This document shows positions 21,532 through 33,357 of a DNA stretch of 64,000 nt, one piece after another. The DNA is from Paramacrobiotus metropolitanus (taxonomy: Eukaryota > Tardigrada > Eutardigrada > Parachela > Macrobiotidae), in the NCBI RefSeq assembly GCF_019649055.1, contig NW_026570299.1, forward strand, positions 602,636 to 666,635, read 5' to 3'. Made by a program: the position numbers and the translations under genes. The notes below the pieces were generated by a model. That model searched no databases and was not told the origin of the DNA. It saw nothing but the letters and a program-made list of their open reading frames with translations. How positions within the stretch are numbered: the first letter of the stretch is position 1; every line of letters starts with the position of its first letter.

Positions 21532-21863
21532 GTCATTGTTCAGAGAGGAACGGCAGCAGCGACGGCTTCGAGCCAAAAGATTGACGATGGCACTCGATCG
21601 TTTCTATTCCTAACGCTACTTACGTTCAGCGTAATGGTATGTTGAACGGTGTACGGCAAGTGTATTGGACGCTAGACAGTTTCATGGACGTCTCTGGGTT
21701 ATTTCAGTTGCAACGGATCACGATGAATCTCTATCAGGTTCAGGGAATTTTGGATCCCATTCTTTTTGCGTTGTCTTTGAGTATTTTTCGTTCTGCGCTT
21801 GTGCAGTTTTGCAAGAAACCTGCCGTGCCCAATAGGCACGCTCCTCTGATTCGATTGAATTAA
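21532..21863 (+). pseudogene. GPCR family B pseudogene: second exon only
   Basis: After a good acceptor (TTTTCAG, 21531) the frame gives the TM6 start LFLTLLTFSVMVC as in the intact paralogue at 62853-63948. It then hits a TGA where the CWxP tryptophan should be. The TM7 part (VYWTLDSFMDVSG ... LDPILFALSLSIFRSA) continues in another frame, so about one base has been lost. No matching first exon lies upstream. Dead fragment of the two-exon rhodopsin-like receptor family. Confidence 0.8.
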
Positions 21864-22519
21864 TTCGCATATTGAGACGAATTGCATATCTGGAGTAATT
21901 TTAATTCGGTTCGGTTTATTTTCCTGTGGCTACCAATAAGTTTTGTTTGGAAAAGTCGCTTTTTTTTGCATTTTTTCATGTTACCCGTTTCGTAGACAAC
22001 TACAGTATGTCTTAAAATACAATTTATTAACAAAACTTGCTGTTCCTGATAATGCTCGAATTCTCATGCCCAGTATATTAAATACGTCGAATGGTTGTTT
22101 GATTTTCTTATATGTTATATCCGCTGCGTTGCTCTGTCCAACATTGCATTTACACACATTCAGCCGATAATAGTTAAGCTTCCGGTATGACGCAAACAGC
22201 GAGCTCATTCACATACTACAGTAATCAAGGATTACCTTACTAATTACAGTAATTAAGGATTACCTTACTACAGTAATTAAGGACAGATCAAAGAACGAAG
22301 CACCATCGCTCAAATTCTGACTTTATTTTGTCGATATTCACATACGGAATGTACGATAGAGCTAATTTTTCTTCCGATGACTGCGCACATTTCACTTCAT
22401 CGCTCGTATGTACTCGTATAAAGCCGAACGTATAATTATTATACCGATGTACTGTTTCTCACTTTTATAGCACGTGCTTGTGGACGTGCATTCGGTACTA
22501 TTACGATTTTAGCAACAAA
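21864..22519 (+). repeat. Intergenic with a ~28-bp tandem repeat (about 2.5 copies at 22213-22283)
   Basis: The unit ACAGTAAT(C/T)AAGGATTACC repeats with slight variation, with internal dyad symmetry between TAATCC-like and GGATTA blocks. The rest of the stretch is A/T-rich without supported genes. Confidence 0.6.
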
Positions 22520-23211
22520 ATGCCGATGTTTATGTGGATTCTTTCAGTTCTATCGGCATCTACTGTGGTGCTCGGTGTGTAAGGAAAGGAAAACATTCTT
22601 TAGCGACTGAGTAAATGAATTAAACTCTTCATGTTACAGGTGATACGGGTGGCAGCAGTGGTGGATCCGCAAAACGCTCAAGCCACCGAGGGACAAATTG
22701 ACCTCGACGTTCAACAGTCGCCTTCGCTAGACAACAGCAACCACCAGTCGCTGGCCACCGGACAGAGCAGCGTCGCAGGTACATCGATATCGTTCAACAG
22801 TAACACCAATACGGCTCTCCAGTTTGATCCCGCGCTTCCTGCCAACCCCGTTATTTCTGGAAGTAACTCAGCAAACTCCCATGGAAACGGCGTCACCGGT
22901 GTTATACAGAACAACGACCAAAGCCATTCCAACAGCACGAACGACGGTCAGCATCACTCGGTGGTCGGCCAGTCGCATATAACGGCAATGGCACGGGATT
23001 GTATTTGAACAATTACGCGAACGGGGAACTTTTTGCCTATCACGACACGACCGGAGCGCCGTATCGTACGACACCAGCGCCTTGCCAAGGTTATCCGTGC
23101 CAGGGTCGATGTTTCCCGGGATGGAATGGCGTGTCGTGTACGTGTTTCTGCCCACCCGCAACGGCTCCCGAAGGACCAGAATCACTAGTTGGCAGCAGAA
23201 GCGAACAGTGA
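22520..23211 (+). pseudogene. Secreted Asn/Ser/Gln/His-rich protein with EGF-like end; frame broken once
   Basis: Exon 1 (22520-22576) encodes a short signal peptide (MPMFMWILSVLSASTVVLG). Exon 2 starts at 22640 after TTACAG and continues in frame with a polar Asn/Ser/Gln/His-rich domain (about 115 aa). At about 22975 that frame ends. The continuing protein-like sequence is in the +1 frame: YLNNYANGELFAYHD, then an EGF-like Cys cluster (CQGYPCQGRC ... CTCFC), to a stop at 23211. No intron can bridge the shift, so either one base is lost or the assembly is wrong here. I record it as a broken gene; it could be intact in reality. Function unknown, probably extracellular matrix or cuticle-like. 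Confidence 0.5.
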
Positions 23212-24150
23212 AAACTGTCTCACGCGGCTGATCAGCGGCGGCGCGACGCAGCGCCCCGAGCAAAAACCGGTAACGCACAGAAGCGTGGACGGCCACAGGC
23301 TGGGAAACCTGGAAAGTCTCACGAAGCAGATCATCCCACCACGGCTCAACGACAAAGCTCGTGATAGAATCTGAAGAGTTTTTAAACGGCAAAATAACTC
23401 CGGTCCTTATACATCACTTAAATTACTGTATAAAGCATCTTCATCCGTTACGGTGTGTTCCAACCATTCCCTGCAGGACCAGAAAACTGTTGTAATAGTG
23501 ATTAAAAACGACATGTATTTATCATCATTCGTGACGGCCATCGGTGTAGCAAAGCTTACATAAAAGCAGAATTTAAATTTGAATTTCCTCTTTGAACAGA
23601 ACACTGAAAAGTAAATACCAGTAATAAATATTTAGCTCAACAGCCGAGCTGCTACAGAAAAAGGACAGGCGCAGAGCATGCATTAGTGACTATGTATAAT
23701 AATATTATTATTATCATATCGTATACCTAAATCAATATTTAGATTGTTCAGAAAATATCTCGGCTACATTATAAATAAATTTGCCGCGACGCCAACATTG
23801 AAATAAATTATCTGCGGACTGCGTAGACTAAAAATACATTTTTAACAGATGCAAATGTGAGAAACGCATAAGTGTAAAGGTTAATTATTTCTTTCTTCAA
23901 TGTTTAAATTCGGAATTTGTAATTAGTATCTGCCAGCGTAGGCTTGCTGTTCTGTTAATAGGCTATTGCCGGGATAAAGAATTATTTCTGTAACCGGGCC
24001 TACCACCGGCAGAATCCGAATACAAACTTTCCTTTCCGTGAAATTACAACAGTATTGCATGGTGCTCCTTATCAGCGTTCATTCCTTCCGGTGACGCGTT
24101 CTAGTGCAGAGGCAGGCACAACGGTTTCTGTTCCACAACTCCTCTCGGCA
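23212..24150. other. Intergenic, nothing supported
   Basis: Short frames only, A/T-rich, with no repeat recognised apart from an ATTATT microsatellite near 23700. Confidence 0.35.
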
Positions 24151-25463
24151 TCATTCGAAAACCGCCACGCATAATTCATAGCAGACAACCACAGTAATGC
24201 CGCTCAATAACAATAACACAGCGGGTAGCTGCCTGTTTTCTGGAAATGCGAATGCCACCACCGCGATGGGAAGGTACTTGCTGAAGTATGTACGTTGCAG
24301 CGTCAGCATGATGACGCCTTGGCATTCTCCCCACAGAGCACAGATGCAGAATCGCTTGGTAACCTTTGACTGGGCATTCTTCTTAACAGTCGGGACATCT
24401 TCGGGTTCTCCATCACTTGTAGAGTCATTGCTGTCCTCTGTGTCGTGCACATTTTGGTGCGCCCTGCAAAAAAAGCGAATGATGCACAACGCGCATTTGT
24501 ATTCCCCTTTTGCTTGGTGATCAAGGTTAGCTTTATAAAGAAGCAGGCAAATCTCTACGTCTTTTTACTTGTTTGATTCCAGGCCGGCACACAAAAGATT
24601 GGTCAAACCATGAAGGAAAATTTTTGAAACGATGACTATTTGCACTAGTCCAACACATGTAAAGGGCAACACGACCAGAAACAGGAGTGCCCCAAGCCTC
24701 AGCGTGTACACATATTCCGTCATCGGTAAAACGGATGACGAGAACAGCGAAAGCAGAGCCGGGTTGCTGGTACTCAAACGGGGATAATGCAGATCCATCC
24801 AGTACGACAACATAGCTGTAATTTGATTCATTCCCTGTAACAATGCACTGGGCACGATTAATAAAAACTATAATACAGTCAATACAAGAATTACGAAGAA
24901 TTATAAGCGAATGTTTAAAAGCCCTATTTATACATTTTGAGTTTGCATACCGTTGCGGAATTGTCGCAGTTTGCGAAGTTTGCGTACGACCAGTACTCGT
25001 CGTTCTTCTCAGAGGATACCCTGAATTTTTCTTGGGGAACTATGAATGCGGTCAGCCAGTGGAAAAAGGCTGGCACATAGAATATCAGATTCACTGCGTT
25101 GGTAGTGACACACTGGAAACCAGGAAGGAACAACAGGCTGATTAATGTTCGTGCGGTTGGCGGCGAAAACAAGGTTCGTGAGTTCTTCGTCGCGTTCGGG
25201 GATGGGTTCGTCGTTCACGACACGAATAATTCTTGTCCCGTTATTTCCCTTTCAATAACAATTTTAGCTTGAACTCAGATAATATTATCATATTAAGTAT
25301 GAATTATGAAGCGGTGTTCCTTGGCAATTATTATAATGCAAGTACAGTCATACGTTTTCTTACATACGAGTAATTCAGAGTAAGTATCGGGCAATGGTAA
25401 ACCATAAGAATAGAAGTTAAAATAATCTATCATATGGTGTCATGCATAAAAGAAATGACTTAA

Positions 25464-25907
25464 TACAGGGTACCAAATTCGGGTACAAGCATGAAAACTT
25501 TCTCTTTCGCCTTACGAAGTCCATGTCTTCGCCCCATCCCGAAAAGCTTTTTACAGTACATTGTCTTATGATTTGTGTAGCGAATAGCTTATACTCATAC
25601 ACGTGAATACCGTTTGTGCGCCAAAATGCGGTTGGGAAGTTCTAGCCGTAAGAATTTCCCAAAAGTTCAAATGCCATCTGGCGTACTTCTACCAAAAGAC
25701 ATCTGACTGGTTTAAACTTTTTGGAATTTCTTTACGGCTATAAATTCAGAACCAGATGTTGGGCGGAAAAACGGTTTTCACGTCAGTATGTACAAATTAT
25801 CGGGCTCCACAATGTCATTGGACACTGTAAAAGCTGTTTGAGTGTGCGCGAAAGTGAAAGTTTTCATGCATGTCCCGAATTTAGTATCATGTATCGGGTT
25901 ACTTCCC
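25464..25907. mobile_element. Foldback MITE with TTAA target site, diverged copy
   Basis: Inverted-repeat arms lie at about 25464-25680 and 25700-25907, flanked by TTAA (25460-25463 and 25908-25911). It is similar in sequence and design to the better preserved element at 35597-36261. The right end reads ACTTCCC|TTAA; the left end is eroded. It sits in intron 2 of family A copy 1, directly after the splice donor. Confidence 0.7.
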
Positions 25908-27540
25908 TTAAGCTTACTGGACATCTTTGTACAGGTCGATGAATAACATTCGTTCATCCACACTCCCCAAACTCTTCCCGTGCAGTGTACAGCCAAGAGA
26001 CAGAACACGATGGCACTTGCCGGGAACACAGCATCCTTTCCGCATAGGTAACCGCTAAAGAACACCACCACACCTCCGCCATGGACGAGGGGCAGAACAC
26101 ACAAGAACATCCATAATACGGTGACGCAGACCACCCCGAGAACGATGGCAACGGTATGTCTGGTGACAAACACCCACATGGGTGTCGCCGGGTTCTTAAC
26201 GGGATCACCTCTGTCCGCATCCCGATAGATGTTGTAGCCAAGGAACGATGTAATGCTGTCACAGTTACGGATGTGCAGCGTCCATCGGGTATGGGGCACT
26301 CCCCAGTGCCGATTGACAATGATGGACAAGGTTATGGAGACGCCCAACACGGCTGTGGCGGCGACGATGGCGACGGCAAAGTGGTAGCCCAGATTTATTT
26401 GGATTGGATTGGTTACGGCAGTAGCGGTCGCATTAGGGACCACGACGGTGGTCTACGGCTTCCAGGCGGATACAATGCCATCCCAGACGCACCCGTTCAT
26501 CTTCTAGTGAAGAAGCGTTGATTGAATAGCGGAAATATTACGCTGGAATAAAACTCGAAGAGTGGTCATAACTCACTGAAGCGTCCTTTTTATTCTGATC
26601 CCTTTTGTTTCACTTTTTGCAGATAAAAATCAGTTAGTTTTTTTCCAAAATACAGTTTTATATTTACGATGTTGTTTTGATAGGCTTGCGAAATCTAATT
26701 AACACTTCGTTGACTAGCAGTTTTGAGCAACGCGGCTGACTTTCTTGGTGGAAGTCCCCAGAAGCATCCTATTGGTCATTAAGATCTACTAACCAGTCAT
26801 TCTTTTTGTTTTGAAGAGGTTTGACCAATAACATTGCCCATTAAGACAAAAGAAATACACTCGCACCTGCGCCAGATTTAGTGGCGATGAAAGAACATGG
26901 GAACATCTTTTGATGAGATGTTCTGCTTATCTGCTAATTGATCGCATGGCTCCGCAGCTATTGTCTTTGCTTAGTCTATGCTGACCCGGATTCAACCTTT
27001 TATTGCCCTAGCGGTCTGCGCGCGCACCTGATTGTTAGCTGCTCTGGTCGTTTTCCATGTATGCCTGTCAGTCGAACAGCGGCTTCATTGGGCAGTCTTC
27101 CCAAACTTCCTAATGCGCCCGACTTTTTTGTAAGCCATCGGCAAAACATACATTGCTCAAAATTTTACAGTAGCGTGCTGATACTGTTTAGTACATGGCC
27201 TGATTTTTTCGACATCTTTCATTTGCGCAAACGGGCGGTGTAACAGCTTGAATGTACGGTAAGTGTCCCAAAATGATGGTGACTTCCACCATCCCAGTTC
27301 TGGACTTCCGGCTGCACTGCGTGTGTTGTAAAGAGTACTATTAGAAACTAGACGTTTTTTCACCCACACAGCCCAAAATTTGCTGTAAAATTATTTTTTT
27401 GAAATTAGTTAGTGATTTAATAAGGCCGGTTGTGGCGTGAGTAACCATGCTAGTCAACGAAGTTTGCACAATTCAAATGAAATTTGAAGGTTAAGTGTAG
27501 TAGTGTACTAGTTCCAGTCAATCAAAAGCAGATTTCGAAA

Positions 27541-27625
27541 TATCAAGAAAGTAATTAAAGTAATTAAAGTAATTAAAGCAATTAAAGTAATTAAGTAAGA
27601 GTAAGAGTAAGAGTGAGTTACTTAA
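27541..27625. repeat. Microsatellite (GTAATTAAA)n and (GTAAGA)n
   Basis: Five near-perfect 9-bp units followed by three GTAAGA units, inside intron 1 of family A copy 1. Confidence 0.8.
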
Positions 27626-27898
27626 AGTAGTTAATTCGGGAGTTAAAGTTAAGAAGCACTGCGTCATTTGAAAAAGCAGTTTTATACATACAATTTTAAA
27701 GATCAGCCGCATCAGACTATCGAAATCCGTGTAACTATCGTGGTCGACTCGTGTTGCATCCCATTCCGGAAAGAAACGTGAGCCGAACTTCAACGAAATG
27801 TGGCATCCGATCCAGAATACGACCAGGGTGTTAGGAGCGTGGCTCTGTTCGTGAGGTTGCCGGCTGTACGGAGAATATCTTACGATATTCTGCTGTAC

Positions 27899-27977
27899 GC
27901 CGATAGCCTAGTGGTGCCTCTCTCGGCCTTAGAGTATAGAGGACGCGGGTTCGATTCCCGCAATCGGCAGATTTTTT
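27899..27977 (+). ncRNA. tRNA-like block in LTR1 (A box, B box, T6 terminator)
   Basis: A box TAGCCTAGTGG (27904-27914) and B box GGTTCGATTCC (27948-27958) match the eukaryotic Pol III internal promoter consensus exactly. A 5-bp T-stem flanks the 7-nt T loop, the ends GCCGAT and ATCGGC pair, and TTTTTT follows at 27972-27977. The centre folds as an extended arm rather than a normal D plus anticodon pair, so it is tRNA-derived, not a working tRNA. Transcription by Pol III is inferred. Confidence 0.75.
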
Positions 27978-28319
27978 GCGAGTTATGTAGTCAGCAGCGG
28001 CCAGTCTGGCATGGTGGAGATGCGAGTCGTGTACGATCCTCGTACGCTACGATATTCATACGCGGTGGTGGATGCAGCGCACGAATACAATGCACACCTG
28101 AGCGCAGCCGCACAATCAACGATGCCCGCAAGGGAAACGATGCCCGTAAGGGAACTATACCCGCAAGGGAAACGATACCTGTACAAGGCAGCAGGCTGGA
28201 TCGCTCGCTGACGCAGGAGCTCGAGACGTGACGCTCGCTGAGGGAGGGGTGTTAGGAGCGTGGCTCTGTTCGTTAGGTTGCCGGCTGTACGGAGAGTATC
28301 TTACGATATTCTGCTGTAC

Positions 28320-28398
28320 GCCGATAGCCTAGTGGTGCCTCTCTCGGCCTTAGAGTATAGAGGACGCGGGTTCGATTCCCGCAATCGGCAGATTTTTT
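28320..28398 (+). ncRNA. tRNA-like block in LTR2
   Basis: Identical to the block in LTR1 shifted by 421 bp: A box 28325-28335, B box 28369-28379, followed by the same T6 run. Confidence 0.75.
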
Positions 28399-28638
28399 GC
28401 GAGTTATGTAGTCAGCAGCGGCCAGTCTGGCAAGGGCCTCCAGAAGTATATCATGATAGGGCCAGGTCAGAGGGCGCTTCAGCGCTAAACGAAACATCTT
28501 TCGCTTTTGTCCCAGGACAGAACCGAATTTAAGGTGCGACTAAGATAATGCGCAGCAAACACTAGTGTAAATCGTAATTTATATGAGATCACAGTCTCAG
28601 ATTGTGACTCGAATGTCCAACACGAGCTAAGGTAATAA

Positions 28639-28816
28639 CGGGATATACTCTAAAGGAGTAACATATAAAGCAGGGTACAATTAATTGGTCAATTACTGCG
28701 TTATAGCAAGATTCTTGTTGCAGAATTATGACGTTAGCCACGGAATCAGAGAACCTTAGCTAACAGTAGCGAGTACACAGTCCGTAATGAGATCATCTGA
28801 TGGAATCAGAGTAGCG
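28639..28816 (-). promoter_or_regulatory. Conserved upstream block of family A copy 1
   Basis: Contains CGGGATATACTCTAAA (28639-28654) and CAGAGTAGCG (28807-28816), preceded by GAGATCATCTGATG. The same pieces in the same order lie upstream of copies 2 and 3 (about 33200-33357 and 46092-46277) within otherwise diverged sequence. Shared promoter or 5' leader, inferred from conservation. Confidence 0.5.
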
Positions 28817-30125
28817 TCTTATAACAGATCCAGTGTCAGCGCTGTATATGGATTCCTTGCCCTTATAAACCTTTTGCAATCTTGACCCATATCGATCTGG
28901 GGGTAGTGTTATGAGCAGACAACATTCGGCTGTCTTACATAATATATCCGCCGTTTTGCCGGTTTCTATACAGTCTTACTTTATTTAGATTCGTTACTCG
29001 TACTGTGTATCGATTTTGATCGGGGCTATTTTCCGTGAAAAGCCGTTCATTTTTATTTAGCGGTACTATGTATCAGCTTCCCAGCCGGTAGTTAAAGGGA
29101 TCAATTCAGGCTGGCCAAATTTGTCACAAACGAACAATTAGTGGGAAGAAAAACTGCAATTTAATTGCACGCAGGACATGACCTTCTTTTGAAGCAAGCC
29201 AGGTAATCCTAGTAAACAAGCAAACGGTTTTACTGTGAAACTGGAGATGTTTGACAAACTACGTACAGTAGCATCACATTCCTTAAATCCCGTACCGTAT
29301 AGTGCGATCGGGTTTTCTGACAACCCAACGGAGATTATAAACGCTGATTTTACACGAACCAGCTTATGCATAATATTGCGGTACTTACCGAAATGCTTTT
29401 GCAGATGGGTATTAGTTCGCTGGTTCTCAAGTCTATTCCCGTTTTTATATTCTTCTGCATTTTTAAGAAATTAAGGGGACAGGCAAATACGATCAGCAGG
29501 AATTATTGCTTTAATTGCTAAGCACAAACGATAAACCACAGCCACAAATATTAAAACCACAGCCACAAATGCAGAAGAAAAGTTTTCGTTATTGTTCAAC
29601 AAGCGCTGGCATTTTGCAGCAAGCCTTGACAGTGCTCCTTATGGTGACAGCAATTAGCGTGGATTGTAATTAATTGTGTACTGTAAATAATTGTTGGATT
29701 TAGCGTGACATATGTTTCAAATAAATCAACTGCTTATGTCGAGAATTTGAATAACAGAGTAGCGATTAACTTGCTTACAGTGCATGGGCAATTTTGTTGT
29801 CGAATTTCAACCTCTAGCGGTTTACTGTTTGATGGTGCTTGAGGTTCTGTACGACAGCATGGCATTTCACAGGAAAACCGAATTTTTATTTGCATACCTC
29901 CTCATAACATTAAATTAAACAGTAAAGTACATCGACTCGGCCGATTGCAGTATGCGTGAACATTTTCCGCAAATGGACTAACAAACCTAAGCAAGAAAAA
30001 ATTATACCGGCTATGAGTACCGACATTTAAATGTGTGAAGCCAGTTTTATTCTAAAATACTAGTATCTAACACGTAATTAGCACAGATATGACAGCAAAT
30101 TACATAATGTACTTATGGAAATATT
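28817..30125. other. Intergenic, nothing supported
   Basis: Spacer between family A copies 1 and 2. Short frames only. Confidence 0.35.
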
Positions 30126-30353
30126 ATGATGTTACTATCAACTAAATTGGTACTGTTACTATCAATTACTGATATTAGTATTACGATTAGCAACTCTTCA
30201 CGTGAAAACTGCTCAAGTAATGAATCAAAAATACCCAAGAATTGCGATCAACCACCTGAAGAACCCGAGCCAGAACCGTTAGTACATTTTCTGATAAAGT
30301 TACTCCGGCATTCCGGGATGATCCTCAACGAGTCTAGGCTTTCGTTCGACTAG
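30126..30353 (+). CDS. Possible small secreted peptide (75 aa), unrecognised
   Basis: Two ATGs open a frame with a signal-peptide-like start (MMLLSTKLVLLLSI), then a Ser/Asn-rich and Glu/Pro-rich segment with two Cys. It lies antisense to, and just beyond, the last exon of family A copy 2, overlapping its stop by a few bases. No homology recognised and no splice sites tested. It could be chance. Confidence 0.2.
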   Translation: MMLLSTKLVLLLSITDISITISNSSRENCSSNESKIPKNCDQPPEEPEPEPLVHFLIKLLRHSGMILNESRLSFD

Positions 30354-33053
30354 TTAGTCTTTCGTTCTTTCTGAGAACACTTGCCAGTGGTGCAGGCACA
30401 GGTACATCCACCCCAGAATTCTTCTCGGAAAACTTTAAAAATCCCCACCAGTAATTTATACCACACGCCCACGATAAGAGCGGTTAGCAGCAGCAGCACC
30501 CCGGGCAATTGCAGGTGTTCTGGCAGGGCAAACGCCACCACGGTGAGGGGAAGATACTTGCAGAACAGTATGCGCTGAAGGGTCAGCGCGGACGAGCCTA
30601 GGAATTCACATCCCAGCGCGCAGATGCAGAAGCGTTCAGATACTGCTGGCGGGCCGTTCTTCTTAACCGTTCCAGCTGTACTTGCTCTGTCGTTATCCCT
30701 AGCGTTCCAAGAGTCATCAATGTCCTCGAGATGCTGTTGATTGCTGTCAAAAAGCACAGCAAAGAATATCGCATATATAGTTTTGATATTTTTATAATTA
30801 ATGAATTAGTGCCCCGTTTCTAGCAACGGAATATAAGCCTTACATGATACACATCGTTTGTAATTGCAGCATTTGTTGGAACTAATTGTTACCGAAATAA
30901 TAAACCAAAGAGCACTCGTGTTTGTTTATTATGTGTTTCAAAAATACCGATTCGTGCCGACACGGAAAAGTGATTCCAAATAGCCGATGAGCATTTTGCA
31001 AATCATGATGATTTCCGCCACAGCCACGCTTATAAAGGGCAAAGCGGCCAAAAACAGAATGACGCCCATCCACACAATGTACAGAAACTCCGTCACGGGA
31101 GAAAACTTGGACGAGAAGAGAGAGACCAGAGCGGGATTGCTGTCGGATGGCAACCGAGGATAACGCAAATCCATCCAGTACGATAACATGGCCGTAATCT
31201 GGTTCATTCCCTAGTTAGGCAATATAGACGAATAAACTTATACCTTGGACTTTGTAGCGCCGGTAGAGTATGTACGTTTTTGCATTGTGAATAAGACAGA
31301 CATTAAGAAAGGACATTAAATTTGAGCGCAGATGTGATTTTCCTGTCTGGGCTCTAAGGGAACTGGCAGCACTATTGTGAATATAATTATAAAGTCTGCT
31401 TACCGTTGCGTAGTTATGGCAGCAGTCGGTGCAGTTGACGTACAACCAGTAGCCTCGGTTTCTCGCTTCACTTGCTGCGTCCACGCTCAGCTCGCGAACT
31501 ACAACGGGTGCCCGTGCCCGAAAAAACAGATTGATGGAGTTGTGTACGGCACATGTGCAGCCGCAGACGACAAATAGGCTGATTGCCACCAACAGTTCCC
31601 ACCGAGCTGATCGTGATGAATCTCCCGCTGCGGTCTTGGTCGACGATTTGCCAGACGTTGGTTGCAGTTGCACGATTAACTCTAGTCCCGTTAGTCTCCT
31701 TTTAATAACATAATCATCATGTCCGTTAATTGACCTTAAGTTTATATATATTTTTATCAGCAGAATGCTAACCAGCTTAACGATATTTTCGTAGAGTGTA
31801 CCTCGCCTTTAACACCTATCTGTAATACATTCGCAAAAACGAGGCTCTACCTAAGATATTCTAAATGAAGCTTTACCTAATATACTCGCGAAGACGGGTG
31901 AAATAGCTGTCTTGCATCCACACTCCCCAAACTCGTCCTGTGCAGTGTGCAGCCAGCAGACAAAATACGACGACGCAGGTAGGGAACACAGCGTCGTGCC
32001 CGCATATGCGCCCGAAGATGAGGACTGTCAGTCCCGCGACCTCGATCAGTGGCAGAACGCAAAGGAAGATCCATAATGCCGGGAAGCATACCGCAGCGCA
32101 AACGGCGACGACGACCTGCTTAATAACAAATATCCACATAGGCGTGGCTGGATCTTTCCACGGGTTACACTCCCCATCAAAGTGAACATTATAGCCCATG
32201 AAGGATGTGATGCGTCCACAGTTGCGAATATGTTCCGTCCAGCGGATGCGGGGCATCCCCCAGTGCCGGTTGACGAGGATGGACAAGGTCACCGAGACGC
32301 CCAACACTGCAGTGGAAATGACGGTGGCAATGGCACTGTAATAGCCGAAATTCACCTGGGTCGGACGTGTGATATAGGTGGCGGCTGGATCGATGACGGT
32401 TGAGGCGCTTCCTGGCTTCCAGGCGAGGACAATGTCATCCCAAGTGCATCCGTTCATCTCCTAACAAAGAAATGGTTTACAGTCAGCATGTACTATCCGT
32501 TGAGATAAATATGTACTAGCACAGTACAGAGTAACTGCTCATGCAAGCATTCTTTATGTACATCTGTATGCAGAAGGCTTTTTCCTCACAGGCCTTAGGT
32601 TAACTGATGCTTCATTCCAGACCTAAATTGTCTTCCTGCGTCATTAATTTTATGGTTCTAATATAACGTATAATTGCGCTTCCATTAAGTTCAAAGAAGG
32701 TAATACTTTATATTTTTTTTGTGAAGTGCCAGTTTATATTATGTAATAGAAATTTTATAAAATCAAGAGACTGTGCTATGGCGGTAGGTAAAAAAAATGC
32801 ATAATTTGCAATCAGTGTTTGAGCACGCATGAATAAGTATTGTACAGATACATACACGACCAAGCATCAGCCAAAGCAGACTATCCAATTCTGTATAGCT
32901 GTCCGGGTCAACTCGCGTTACTTCCCATTCGGGAAAGAAACGCGTGCCAAACTTCAACGAAATGTGGCATCCGATCCAGAAAACAACCAAGGCCTCCAGG
33001 AGAATATCGTGATAAGCCCAGGTCAAGGTGCGCTTCAGCGCCACACCAGTCAT
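30350..33053 (-). CDS. Family A multi-pass membrane protein, copy 2 (five exons, 577 aa, intact)
   Basis: Exons 33053-32856, 32460-31877, 31698-31404, 31210-30948 and 30743-30350. The sum is an exact codon multiple and every junction keeps phase (0, 2, 0, 2). Start ATG at 33053 (MTGVALKR), as in the other copies. Several hydrophobic segments: one in exon 1, at least three in exon 2, one each in exons 3 and 4, two in exon 5. Exon 3 carries an apparently extracellular WLYVNCTDCC segment. Exon 5 is longer than in the sister genes and ends in a Cys/Lys-rich tail (CTCACTTGKC). I do not recognise the family. The topology (8-9 segments) suggests a receptor, channel or transporter. Confidence 0.75.
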
Positions 33054-33199
33054 TTTTCTTGTTTGTGTGGAGCTACAATGAAATTCGCGATCCGGTTCGA
33101 AAAACGAATACTGCGTCAATTCGTCCACAAAGATCAACAATTTCCATAGAGTTCAACCGAGAACAGGCAATGAAATGGAGAACAGCTTAAATGTAGAAA

Positions 33200-33357
33200 C
33201 GGGATATACTCTAAATGTTGAACGCAGACAATAATCAAGATCAATGCTGAAAATTCAGTAAGTCTGGTTACGGAACCCAGCGGTGCGCCTTGTTAAGAAG
33301 CTAACCTTGGCTTAAAGCGTTGAGACGATCAGATCACCGACCAAGTTTAGAGTAGCG
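33200..33357 (-). promoter_or_regulatory. Conserved upstream block of family A copy 2
   Basis: CGGGATATACTCTAAA at 33200-33215 and AGAGTAGCG at 33349-33357. Same order as upstream of copies 1 and 3. Confidence 0.5.

Larger units (their letters stand above)
27829..28432 (+). mobile_element. Miniature LTR retrotransposon (TRIM-like, 604 bp) with tRNA-like LTRs
   Basis: Two direct 183-bp LTRs (27829-28011 and 28250-28432) differ at two positions. Each starts TGTTAG and ends TGGCA (TG...CA). The element is flanked by a 4-bp target duplication AGGG (27825-27828 and 28433-28436). Family A paralogues show the empty site. A TGG-starting candidate primer binding site follows LTR1 directly (28012 on), and a purine tract GAGGGAGGGG (28240-28249) abuts LTR2. 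The 238-bp interior has no coding frame. It carries four imperfect ~18-bp repeats around a GCAAGGGAAAC core (28120-28185). The element must rely on proteins from another LTR element. The 99% LTR identity points to recent insertion. Confidence 0.9.
24151..28497 (-). pseudogene. Family A multi-pass membrane protein, copy 1 (five exons, inactivated)
   Basis: Exons by alignment to the intact copies: 1 = 28497-28437 plus 27824-27692, 2 = 26503-25918, 3 = 25248-24951, 4 = 24834-24569, 5 = 24463-24151. All splice sites are conserved. It is dead for three reasons: a miniature LTR element splits exon 1; exon 2 has an in-frame TAG soon after WDGIVSAWKP; and exon 3 has an in-frame TGA. Exon 2 is also about 2 bp out of length. 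Without the insertion exon 1 would keep its reading frame. A TTAA-flanked MITE sits in intron 2, a few bases after the donor. Protein features match those described for the copy at 39048-45967. Confidence 0.85.

Noticed and set aside
28120-28190. CRISPR-like short repeats
   Set aside because: Four ~18-bp units in direct contact without spacers, inside a retroelement interior; eukaryotic context.
27899-28398. Two functional tRNA genes
   Set aside because: A and B boxes and T-arm are good, but the D-arm and anticodon arm do not form a normal cloverleaf, and both copies lie inside LTRs of a mobile element.
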